DNA of 12,808 nucleotides from an uncultured Pelagibacteraceae bacterium (lineage in GTDB: Bacteria > Pseudomonadota > Alphaproteobacteria > Pelagibacterales > Pelagibacteraceae), in assembly GCA_902531455.1 (NCBI GenBank), contig CACAEM010000015.1:1-12808 (forward strand), in the 5' to 3' direction. Numbering within the stretch: the stretch's first letter is position 1; each line of letters opens with the position of its first letter. Below, one piece after another: positions 7,107 through 12,808 of this stretch. The notes under the pieces are model-generated. The model saw nothing but the letters and a program-made list of their open reading frames with translations. It was not told the DNA's origin and did no database searches. The position numbers and the translations under genes are program-made.

Positions 7107-8111
7107 ATGCACAAAAACAAACTTAAAAAAATAATAATTGAAATATTTAAAAAACATAAACTTTCAAAAAAACATTCACAAATATGTGCTGAAGCAATAA
7201 TTAATGCAGAGTTAGTAGGTGCCCCAACCCATGGATTATCAAGATTAAAAATGTATTGTGATCGTATTAAAAAAAAACTGATTAACCCAAAACCTAAAAT
7301 CAAACTAAAAAATATTTCCCAATCTGTTACCCATATAAATGCCGATGACAGCATTGGTTTCGTTGCTGCAGATTCAGCTATAAAAAAAGCCATAAAAAAT
7401 GCTAAGAAAACAGGGATAGGATTGGTCGCAGTAAAAAACAGTGGCCATTACGGAATGTCGGGATATTACGCTGAACAAGCTGTAAAAAAAAACATGATAG
7501 CTTTAATATTCACTAATGCACCGCCTGCTATTGCTCCACATGGTGCTATAAAATCTTTGTTTGGCACAAACCCTATTTGCTTTGGATCGCCAACTGGTTC
7601 TAAAGTTCCATTTATATTGGATACATCTGTCTCTATGATTAATAGAGGAAAAATTAGAGTTGCATCAAGATCAAATTCAAAAATTCCTGAAGGAGTTGCT
7701 TTGGATAAATTTGGTAATCCAACAACAGATGCTAAAAAAGCACTTAAAGGTGTTCAACTTCCTATAGCTGGATTTAGAGGATCGGGACTTGCATGGATGG
7801 TCGATATATTAAGTGGTGTTTACACAGGAGGTAATCACGGTGGGAAAGTTAAAGATCCTTTTGATGATTTTTCTGGCCCACAAAATATTGGTCATTTATT
7901 TATTGTGATGAAAGCAAACTTATTTCAATCTAATTATAAAAAAAGAATAAAAGAAAACATAAAAAGAATTAAAAAACTTCCTAAATTAAAAGGACTTAAA
8001 GAAATATTATATCCAGGAGAAAACAAGTTAAGAAGATTTAAAAAAAATTACAAATCTGAGATTAAAATTCCAGATAATATCATGGAGGATATTCGTGTTC
8101 TATTGAAATAG
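7107..8111 (+). CDS. Ldh2-family NAD(P)-dependent 2-hydroxyacid dehydrogenase (malate/lactate/sulfolactate dehydrogenase type)
   Basis: A 334-residue member of the malate/L-lactate/ureidoglycolate/(R)-sulfolactate dehydrogenase family (PF02615), a fold distinct from classical lactate dehydrogenase. Motifs: THGLSRL with H42 and R46, SGHYG with catalytic H114, the NAD-loop GTNP (153-156), LDTS (171-174), IPEGVALD (193-200, where most members have W in place of V), LPIAGFRGSGLAWMVDILSG (218-237), and GHLF (262-265). It should interconvert a 2-hydroxyacid and a 2-oxoacid in the cytoplasm. The start codon directly follows the epoxide hydrolase stop. It is slightly shorter than the usual 340-360 residues but intact. 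In context it may oxidise a 2-hydroxyacid made by the aldehyde dehydrogenase; ComC, the (R)-sulfolactate dehydrogenase, belongs to the same family and is an alternative given hpsN nearby. A small TCTATT/AATAGA inverted repeat (8099-8112) covers the stop codon and is at best a weak terminator. Confidence 0.9.
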   Translation: MHKNKLKKIIIEIFKKHKLSKKHSQICAEAIINAELVGAPTHGLSRLKMYCDRIKKKLINPKPKIKLKNISQSVTHINADDSIGFVAADSAIKKAIKNAKKTGIGLVAVKNSGHYGMSGYYAEQAVKKNMIALIFTNAPPAIAPHGAIKSLFGTNPICFGSPTGSKVPFILDTSVSMINRGKIRVASRSNSKIPEGVALDKFGNPTTDAKKALKGVQLPIAGFRGSGLAWMVDILSGVYTGGNHGGKVKDPFDDFSGPQNIGHLFIVMKANLFQSNYKKRIKENIKRIKKLPKLKGLKEILYPGENKLRRFKKNYKSEIKIPDNIMEDIRVLLK

Positions 8112-8120
8112 ATTAAATTG

Positions 8121-8456
8121 TTAACCAGCTCGTCCTAGATAATTTACCATAATAACCCCAGTTACAATTAAGCAAATACCAATCAATCCATAAAGATTAG
8201 GAACTTGATTATATTTTAATATCCCAAACAAAACTACACCCGCAACTGTTAATCCGCTATAAGTTGAGTAACTAAATGCGACAGGTATCACTGACATTGC
8301 TTTAGCCAGAGAAAACATTGTAACACTCATTAAAAGTAAGCAAGCAATAGTTGGTGTTAGTTTTGTAAAGCCATCTGAAATTTTAGCAAAACTGTTTGCC
8401 GCTATACCTGTAGTAATTCCTAAAGCTAAAATTAAATATCCTGCAAATGGTTTCAT
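8121..8456 (-). CDS. Small multidrug resistance (SMR/EmrE-like) membrane protein lacking the essential glutamate
   Basis: A 111-residue protein with four hydrophobic helices and the SMR layout. By motif alignment to EmrE, AKISDGFTKLTPT (24-36) matches MKFSEGFTRLWPS, AFSYSTYSG matches AYAIWSG, and the ending NYLGRAG matches NLLSRST. The glutamate that EmrE carries 8 residues before that lysine (E14, which binds protons and cations) is here G17, with threonines at 15-16, and the tryptophan equivalent to W63 is tyrosine. A canonical proton-coupled cation exporter is therefore unlikely; it may be one half of a heteromer, a transporter of another solute, or a structural relative. It converges on Ldh2 with a 9-base gap and no terminator. 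The tail-anchored small gene lies 91 bases upstream on the same strand. A weak AAAG precedes the ATG. Confidence 0.88.
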   Translation of the reverse strand: MKPFAGYLILALGITTGIAANSFAKISDGFTKLTPTIACLLLMSVTMFSLAKAMSVIPVAFSYSTYSGLTVAGVVLFGILKYNQVPNLYGLIGICLIVTGVIMVNYLGRAG

Positions 8457-8547
8457 ATCTTTATTATTTACTAATTATTATTTATTACAATAACTGATAA
8501 TTGTTGAGAATGCCTAAATTTTTAGATTATTTCTTTGATTATAAAAG

Positions 8548-8760
8548 TTAAATAGATACAAAATATCCAACTACTCCTAATCCAAAAAATAGTGATACGA
8601 CGATAGCTTTATTTATAAAATTTTCTTTTTTTTCTTGTTTAATCATTTTGAGTTTAAGAGCATCTACATTTACTTTTTGAGGGGTATCAATATTTACGTC
8701 ACCTGTTAATTGAGAAGAAATTTCAATATTAGATGCTCTTTTTAGACTATTCAAACTCAT
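8548..8760 (-). CDS. 70-residue tail-anchored membrane protein, unknown function
   Basis: I start this gene at the ATG at 8760-8758 (MSLNSLKRASNIEISSQLTG...), giving 70 residues. A frame extension to 8856 would add 32 residues of atypical composition that run back through the candidate operator boxes, so it is rejected. Residues 1-50 are polar with NIEIS, GDVNID and VNVDAL patterns, then a basic KMIKQEKKEN stretch, then one membrane helix (about 52-69) ending three residues from the C-terminus. By the positive-inside rule the N-terminal part lies in the cytoplasm. I recognise no family. It is divergent from the winged-helix regulator across 120 bases and may share its control; the SMR-like gene follows on the same strand. 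No Shine-Dalgarno is visible. The coherent tail-anchor design makes a real gene likely. Confidence 0.6.
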   Translation of the reverse strand: MSLNSLKRASNIEISSQLTGDVNIDTPQKVNVDALKLKMIKQEKKENFINKAIVVSLFFGLGVVGYFVSI

Positions 8761-8810
8761 ATAAATACTATTAAAACATATATAAATTTTGATGCTATTT
8801 CCCAAGTGTC

Positions 8811-8874
8811 CGAAATGGGTTATTAAAATTTTTATTGATATCCAAAATGGGGTCAAAAGACTAAAATGGGTTTG
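8811..8874 (+). promoter_or_regulatory. Cluster of three AAATGGGKT boxes upstream of the winged-helix regulator
   Basis: Direct repeats CGAAATGGGTT, CCAAAATGGGGT and CTAAAATGGGTTTG have their ATGGG cores at 8815-8819, 8847-8851 and 8866-8870, spaced by 32 and 19 bases. They fill the divergent region between the tail-anchored protein gene and the regulator. The last box ends 6 bases before the regulator ATG, and the middle one follows a TTGATA that could be a -35 element, both suggesting autoregulation. The first box also forms CCCA-N11-TGGG with bases 8801-8804. Binding by the adjacent regulator is inferred, not shown. Confidence 0.5.
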
Positions 8875-8880
8875 TGAAAA

Positions 8881-9831
8881 ATGATTAAAAACTCATCACA
8901 ATTAAGTGAAAAAGAAATTCAAAAAGTTATTAAAGAAAATTTTGATGAAATAGCTCCCTTTTACTACAAGTTATTATCTGAGTGGACTAATTCATCATAT
9001 GAAACATTTCAAGACATAGATAAGTATTTAATAATTCTTTATCTTATAAATAAAGATTTTGATTATTATATCCAAAATGGACTTGTAGAAAGTTATGATA
9101 CTTTTTTCTTGTATGATAAATCATTAGAGCTAGACAGAATAAATATGATTGAAATATCAAAAAATTTAATTATTCCCAAAGAAAGTGCTAGAAGAAAAAT
9201 TCTTCGCTTAGAAGAATTTGGTGTACTAAAAAAAATTGGTAAAAAGATTTATATTGATAGATCAGCTTTTAGACTGGTTCAACCTAAAAATACTCTTAGA
9301 AATTTATGCGCATTACTTTCAAAGATTGCTGAGGTATGTGAAAAAAATAAATTGATAAATCAATCTAAGCAATTTGATGAAATCTCAAATGAAATTAAAA
9401 ATAATTTCACATATTGTTGGTATTTTTTTTTAGAGTTTATTTTTATTTTTACAAATAGATGGAAAAAACAAGTAGGAGATCTTGAAATATTTTCAGTTGG
9501 AATGGTTATAATGTGGCATTCACTTGTTACAAAATCTTATGAAGCTAATAGATTGAACTTTTCAAAGTGGAAAAAGAATAAAGTAATAATTCCTGAAACT
9601 GGTGTGAATACCATGTCAATTTCAGAAATAACTCATATTCCAAGACCGACTGTTGTTAGAAAATTAAATTATTTGCTTAAAAATAAATATATAAGTGTTA
9701 ATAAAAAAAAGCTCTTTAATATTAACATTCAAGACAAAACATTAACTGATACTGTTAAACTGCAGGAGAAAAATGTACACTCGCTTTCTCATCTAATCTT
9801 TAAGATATTCGGGCAAATAAATATTAGGTAG
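8881..9831 (+). CDS. Putative transcriptional regulator with two tandem winged-helix modules
   Basis: A 316-residue protein of unrecognised family. Two helix-turn-helix/wing segments are visible, residues 87-126 (IEISKNLIIPKESARRKI then a G/K-rich wing) and 242-281 (MSISEITHIPRPTVVRKL then a similar wing). They align without gaps at an offset of 155 residues with about 10 identities in 40, including the IS, IP, RK and KK positions. At the same offset the helical segment before each also aligns (F27/F182, T36/T191, N37/N192, D45/D200), so the protein looks like an internal duplication of a roughly 155-residue helical plus winged-helix unit. The iPR-tv-RKL pattern is that of MarR or GntR-like recognition helices. 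No ligand domain of known type, phosphoacceptor site or membrane segment is clear. Upstream direct repeats suggest autoregulation. Its 3' end overlaps the convergent symporter gene by 8 bases. Confidence 0.75.
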   Translation: MIKNSSQLSEKEIQKVIKENFDEIAPFYYKLLSEWTNSSYETFQDIDKYLIILYLINKDFDYYIQNGLVESYDTFFLYDKSLELDRINMIEISKNLIIPKESARRKILRLEEFGVLKKIGKKIYIDRSAFRLVQPKNTLRNLCALLSKIAEVCEKNKLINQSKQFDEISNEIKNNFTYCWYFFLEFIFIFTNRWKKQVGDLEIFSVGMVIMWHSLVTKSYEANRLNFSKWKKNKVIIPETGVNTMSISEITHIPRPTVVRKLNYLLKNKYISVNKKKLFNINIQDKTLTDTVKLQEKNVHSLSHLIFKIFGQINIR

Positions 9832-10672
9832 ATCTTCTAAGAATAAAAATCATTATAAAGCCAGTTAAATACATAATAAGAGCATATGCTGCTGTCGGTA
9901 TAATATAACTAATGTCACTAAATATTTGTGTAGCTACAAATATTGCTAATGTGCCATTTTGAAGCCCACACTCAATTGAAATACACTTTCTTTGCTTTAT
10001 ACCAGTGGCTAATAACTTGGCTATGTAATATGCAAGTACCATCATGACAATATTAAGCACAAGAACAGCAAAACCCGCTTGTTTTAAGTAATTGAATATA
10101 TTCTCTCTTTCTTCAATCCATATTGTTGCAAAAACAATTACAAATAAAACAGTTGTGATTTTCTCTATTATAGAAATATTTGAAGAAACAAAATTTTCTG
10201 CAAATTTCCTTATAATCATTCCTAAAATAACAGGCACTGTAACAACTAGAGCCATTTTTAATGCAATGCCAGTCATGGTGATATCAGAAGATATTTCTGT
10301 AACTCCCAATAAATCTGCTGATTTAAAAATAATATAAGGAACAGAAATAATACTAATCAGACTTATTATAGCAGTTAAAGAGATTGATAATGCAACATCT
10401 CCATTTGCAAATTTTGTCATTACATTTGATGTTACTCCGCCAGGAGCTGCAGCAATAATCATAACACCTACAGCAATTTCAATTGGCAAATCTAATATTA
10501 ATACAACTATAAATGCAACTATTGGTAAAAGTATCAATTGACATATAAAGCCAATTATAAAATCTTTAGGATTATTGATTACTCTTAAAAAATCACGTCC
10601 CGTTAATCCTAATCCAAGACCTAACATTATAAGAGCTAGAGCGATCGGAGCTATTTTAGTAACTACTTCCAC
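9824..10672 (-). CDS. BASS-family (bile acid:Na+ symporter, SBF) transporter
   Basis: A 282-residue, about nine-helix inner-membrane protein, typical of bacterial SBF/BASS proteins. Family motifs are present: AAAPGGVTSNVMT (74-86) and IECGLQNGTLA (233-243), whose crossed, unwound stretches hold the two Na+ sites (E234, Q238, N239). The family imports organic anions with Na+, such as bile acids, 2-oxoacids and pantoate, and probably other carboxylates or sulfonates; the ligand cannot be told. The start is GTG at 10672-10670, fixed by an in-frame TAA two codons upstream and an AAGGA 6 bases before it; the next Met is residue 16. It is divergent from the phosphate acyltransferase (64-base gap), suggesting shared control and a role feeding that pathway, and converges with the regulator, overlapping it by 8 bases. 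Confidence 0.92.
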   Translation of the reverse strand: MEVVTKIAPIALALIMLGLGLGLTGRDFLRVINNPKDFIIGFICQLILLPIVAFIVVLILDLPIEIAVGVMIIAAAPGGVTSNVMTKFANGDVALSISLTAIISLISIISVPYIIFKSADLLGVTEISSDITMTGIALKMALVVTVPVILGMIIRKFAENFVSSNISIIEKITTVLFVIVFATIWIEERENIFNYLKQAGFAVLVLNIVMMVLAYYIAKLLATGIKQRKCISIECGLQNGTLAIFVATQIFSDISYIIPTAAYALIMYLTGFIMIFILRRST

Positions 10673-10683
10673 TATTTATCCTT
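10670..10683 (-). promoter_or_regulatory. Ribosome binding site fixing a GTG start for the BASS symporter
   Basis: On the minus strand AAGGA (10683-10679) is followed by 6 bases and GTG (10672-10670). A TAA in the same frame at 10678-10676 excludes any earlier start, and the next Met codon would remove most of the first helix. This is one of few good Shine-Dalgarno sequences in the window and the only non-ATG start. Confidence 0.8.
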
Positions 10684-10736
10684 ATATCAATAATACTATA
10701 TTAGTTTTTTTATTAATTTAGTATATATAAATTCAA

Positions 10737-11648
10737 ATGCTTTCAGATAAATCAACAGTCTGTCCATTCAATTTACTAGATATTGCTCACCAAAAAAGAG
10801 GAGTCAAAGCAGCAATCGTGAATTCAGGCAAAAGACTTCCAATGCTTTCTATAATGGACTGTGTAAAAGAAAAATTGATTGTTCCTGTTTTTATAGGTGA
10901 TGAAATAGAAATTAAAAAAACTGCTGAAGAGTTAAAATTCGATATCTCTGAATATGAAATAATAAATGAGCCAGTTGAAAATAACACTGCCAAAATAGCG
11001 GCAAAGCTTGCTGGTGATGGAAAAGTAAAAATAATTGTTAAAGGTCATATACACACTGACATTTTAATGAAAGAAGTTCTGTTACGAAAATATAATTTGA
11101 TTGGTAAAACAAGATTGAGTCATATTTGGCATATGACTTTAGATAAAGAGGATAAACCATTAATAATAACTGATGGTGCTCTAAATGTTAATCCAAATGT
11201 TAAAACAAAAATGCATATTTTAAAAAATGTTATAGATTTTTGTCATAGAATAAAAATAGCAAGACCAAAAGTCTCAATTCTTTCTGCAACAGAAGAAGTT
11301 TTGGATAGCATGCAAAGTTCACTTGATGCTAAAGAAATATGTGAATTAGCTGAAAAAAAGAGTCTTAATGCAGATATTTTTGGACCTCTAGCATTTGATA
11401 ATAGTGTATCAAAAAAATCCGCAGATATAAAAGGTATAAAAAACATAGTTGCAGGAGATGCAGATGTATTATTAGTTCCAAATGTTGAAACAGGTAACGC
11501 TCTGGTTAAAATGATGATTTATTTTATGGGAGCGTGTGCGGCAGGAGTGGTTATAGGAGGAAAAGTTCCAGTGGTAATTACTAGTAGATCAGATGATGCG
11601 ACAGCAAGGCTAGCATCTATTGCGGCAGCTGTGGTAGCTTTGGATTAA
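10737..11648 (+). CDS. Stand-alone phosphate acetyl/butyryltransferase (PTA_PTB family)
   Basis: A 303-residue cytoplasmic acyl-CoA:phosphate acyltransferase (PF01515). Motifs: VKGHIHTD (101-108), HIWHMTL (129-135), TDGALNVNP (145-153), SATEEV (183-188), GPLAFDNSVS (216-225), IKGI then VAGDADVLLVPNVETGN (238-254), and TSRSDD (282-287). It most resembles the C-terminal half of MaoC-phosphate acyltransferase fusion proteins, but the MaoC part is absent and the N-terminus is complete. It converts acetyl phosphate (or another acyl phosphate) and CoA to acyl-CoA and phosphate, or the reverse. No acetate or butyrate kinase is present here. Such enzymes take acetyl phosphate from Xsc in sulfonate catabolism, which fits the hpsN-like gene 41 bases downstream, but Xsc is not in view. 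No Shine-Dalgarno is visible; a TATATA lies shortly upstream. Confidence 0.9.
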   Translation: MLSDKSTVCPFNLLDIAHQKRGVKAAIVNSGKRLPMLSIMDCVKEKLIVPVFIGDEIEIKKTAEELKFDISEYEIINEPVENNTAKIAAKLAGDGKVKIIVKGHIHTDILMKEVLLRKYNLIGKTRLSHIWHMTLDKEDKPLIITDGALNVNPNVKTKMHILKNVIDFCHRIKIARPKVSILSATEEVLDSMQSSLDAKEICELAEKKSLNADIFGPLAFDNSVSKKSADIKGIKNIVAGDADVLLVPNVETGNALVKMMIYFMGACAAGVVIGGKVPVVITSRSDDATARLASIAAAVVALD

Positions 11649-11689
11649 ATGAATATTGAAAAAAAAAATAATTAAATTAAGATTTAAGA

Positions 11690-12808
11690 ATGGCAATAAA
11701 CTATTTAAAAAAATCACCAAAGACATCTTCTACTGATGATACAAAAACAAGAGAGATTGTAGAAAATATTCTAAAAGATATAGAGAAAACAAAAGAAGAG
11801 GGATGTATCGAGTTATCAAAGAAATTTGATAAATATGAAGGCGAAGTAGTAGTAACAAGAGAAAAAATTGAACAGATTAAAAAAAATTTAGATCCTAAAA
11901 CAAAAGACGACATTCAATTCTCTCATGAAAGAGTAAGGAAGTTTGCTGAAGCACAATTAAAAAATTATGGCCAAGATTTTGAGGTAGAGTTATCAGATGG
12001 ATTGTTTGCTGGACAAAAATTAATTCCAGTTAATACGGCTGGATGTTATGTACCTGCAGGAAGATATGCTCATATTGCTTCTGCAGTAATGAGTGTTACT
12101 ACAGCTAAAGTTGCTGGTGTTAAAAATATTATTGTTTGCAGCTCACCAAAACCTGGAGTTGGAGTTCATCCTGCCATTGTTTATACCGCTGACTTATGTG
12201 GAGCAGATGTAATAATGAATTTGGGTGGGGTTCAAGCTATTGCTGCAATGACTTATGGCCTATTTGGAAATGCTCCTGCAGATATGCTTGTTGGTCCCGG
12301 AAACCAATTTGTTGCAGAGTCAAAAAGAATTTTATTTGGCAAAGTAGGAATTGATCTATTTGCAGGTCCTACAGAAATTGCAGTTATAGCAGATGAAACA
12401 GCTGATCCAGAATTAGTTGCTTTCGATTTAGTTGGACAAGCAGAGCATGGTTACAACTCTCCTGCATGGTTATTTACTACTAGTAAATCATTAGGTGAAT
12501 ATGTAATGAAAAGAGTACCAGAATTAATTGCTGATTTACCAGACTTACCAAGAGAAAACTCTGGTGCAGCTTGGAAAGACTATGGAGAAGTTATTTTATG
12601 CGATACAGACGAAGAAATGGCTAAAATCAGTGATGAATATGCTCCCGAACATTTAGAGATACAAACTAAAAACCTTCAATGGTTTCATGATCGATTAAAA
12701 AACTACGGATCATTATTTATTGGAGAAGAAACTACAGTTGCTTATGGAGATAAATGTTCTGGAACAAACCATATTTTACCAACAAAAGGCGCTGGAAAAT
12801 ACACAGGT
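11690..12808 (+). CDS. hpsN: HpsN-like sulfopropanediol dehydrogenase (histidinol dehydrogenase family), partial at the right edge
   Basis: 373 codons are visible of an expected 430 or so; the C-terminus lies beyond the window. The histidinol dehydrogenase fold is clear: CYVPAGRYAHIASAVMSV (119-136), NLGGVQAIAA (177-186), VGPGNQFVAESKR (201-213), FAGPTEI (224-230), metal ligands Q250 and H253 in GQAEHG, catalytic pair E320-H321 in APEHLEI, and D354. The segment AYGDKCSGTNHILPTKGAGKYTG (351-373) carries GDK where true HisD has GDY, and the KYTG ending; this is typical of HpsN-type enzymes, which oxidise (R)-2,3-dihydroxypropane-1-sulfonate to (R)-3-sulfolactate with two NAD+. No his gene is adjacent. 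It follows the phosphate acyltransferase by 41 bases on the same strand. Another alcohol-to-acid substrate cannot be excluded, and the fourth metal ligand (H419-equivalent) lies off the edge. Confidence 0.82.
   Translation, partial: MAINYLKKSPKTSSTDDTKTREIVENILKDIEKTKEEGCIELSKKFDKYEGEVVVTREKIEQIKKNLDPKTKDDIQFSHERVRKFAEAQLKNYGQDFEVELSDGLFAGQKLIPVNTAGCYVPAGRYAHIASAVMSVTTAKVAGVKNIIVCSSPKPGVGVHPAIVYTADLCGADVIMNLGGVQAIAAMTYGLFGNAPADMLVGPGNQFVAESKRILFGKVGIDLFAGPTEIAVIADETADPELVAFDLVGQAEHGYNSPAWLFTTSKSLGEYVMKRVPELIADLPDLPRENSGAAWKDYGEVILCDTDEEMAKISDEYAPEHLEIQTKNLQWFHDRLKNYGSLFIGEETTVAYGDKCSGTNHILPTKGAGKYTG

Noticed and set aside
7103..7393. Minus-strand 96-residue frame opposite the Ldh2 gene
   Set aside because: It lies entirely over the conserved Ldh2 N-terminus, and its hydrophobic look comes from antisense of Lys/Asn-rich codons.
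8099..8112. TCTATT/AATAGA inverted repeat at the end of the Ldh2 gene as a terminator
   Set aside because: The stem is short, AT-only apart from one pair, has a two-base loop and no T-run after it.
8761..8856. N-terminal extension of the tail-anchored protein to 102 residues (start at 8856)
   Set aside because: The extra 32 residues have atypical composition and read back through two of the three AAATGGGKT boxes; the internal ATG at 8760 gives a coherent 70-residue protein.
9824..9831. Eight-base overlap of the convergent regulator and symporter genes as a sign of a wrong stop
   Set aside because: Both proteins end with plausible C-termini and such overlaps are common in streamlined genomes.
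10693..10724. Inverted repeat ATACTA/TAGTAT between the symporter and phosphate acyltransferase genes
   Set aside because: Six-base AT-rich arms with a 20-base loop are expected by chance here; kept only as a possible operator if conserved.
11649..11675. Tiny frame MNIEKKNN directly after the phosphate acyltransferase stop (TAA-ATG)
   Set aside because: Eight codons of A-rich sequence with no ribosome binding site; the abutting ATG is expected often in such AT-rich DNA. A leader peptide role for hpsN cannot be supported.
1..12808. CRISPR arrays, tRNA or rRNA genes, transposases, integrases and toxin-antitoxin pairs
   Set aside because: No regularly spaced repeats, no recognisable tRNA or rRNA segments and no proteins of these families were seen on either strand.

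Overview
The window looks like chromosome from an AT-rich, streamlined marine alphaproteobacterium, most likely SAR11 (Pelagibacterales) or a close relative. This is inferred from the very low GC of most genes (hand counts of 13-23% in samples of the epoxide hydrolase, Ldh2 and aldehyde dehydrogenase genes), Lys/Asn/Ile-rich proteins, near-zero intergenic gaps, and a TRAP, osmolyte and sulfonate type gene content. No rRNA, tRNA, CRISPR array, insertion sequence or phage gene was found, and no gene-free stretch reaches 300 bases.

Layout, left to right. (1) 1-1201, minus strand: two secreted proteins of unknown function in one transcription unit; the second runs off the left edge. (2) 1326-4256, minus: a complete TRAP transporter in the order dctP-dctM-dctQ, with a 17-bp hairpin between dctP and dctM. 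It is visibly richer in GC than its neighbours. (3) 4464-8111, plus, divergent from the transporter: a tightly packed operon of a PuuC-like aldehyde dehydrogenase, a microsomal-type epoxide hydrolase and an Ldh2-family 2-hydroxyacid dehydrogenase. (4) 8121-8760, minus: an SMR-family membrane protein lacking the family's essential glutamate, and a 70-residue tail-anchored protein. (5) 8881-9831, plus: a regulator built from two tandem copies of a helical plus winged-helix module. Three AAATGGGKT boxes lie in its divergent upstream region; one shares an exact 12-mer with the dctP/aldehyde dehydrogenase intergenic region. (6) 9824-10672, minus: a BASS-family (bile acid:Na+ type) symporter with a GTG start. 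(7) 10737-12808, plus: a stand-alone phosphate acyltransferase and a histidinol-dehydrogenase-like enzyme whose GDK...GTNH signature matches sulfopropanediol dehydrogenase HpsN; it is cut by the right edge.

How the genes may work together (inference). The TRAP transporter and the aldehyde dehydrogenase/epoxide hydrolase/Ldh2 operon share a divergent control region and together resemble an uptake-plus-catabolism island for an organic acid whose breakdown involves an epoxide or vicinal diol. The shared 12-mer suggests that the duplicated winged-helix regulator controls it. Separately, HpsN, the phosphate acyltransferase, the ComC-related Ldh2 enzyme and a TRAP system are all parts known from dihydroxypropanesulfonate/sulfolactate catabolism, although the central enzymes (Xsc, SuyAB, ComDE) are not in the window.
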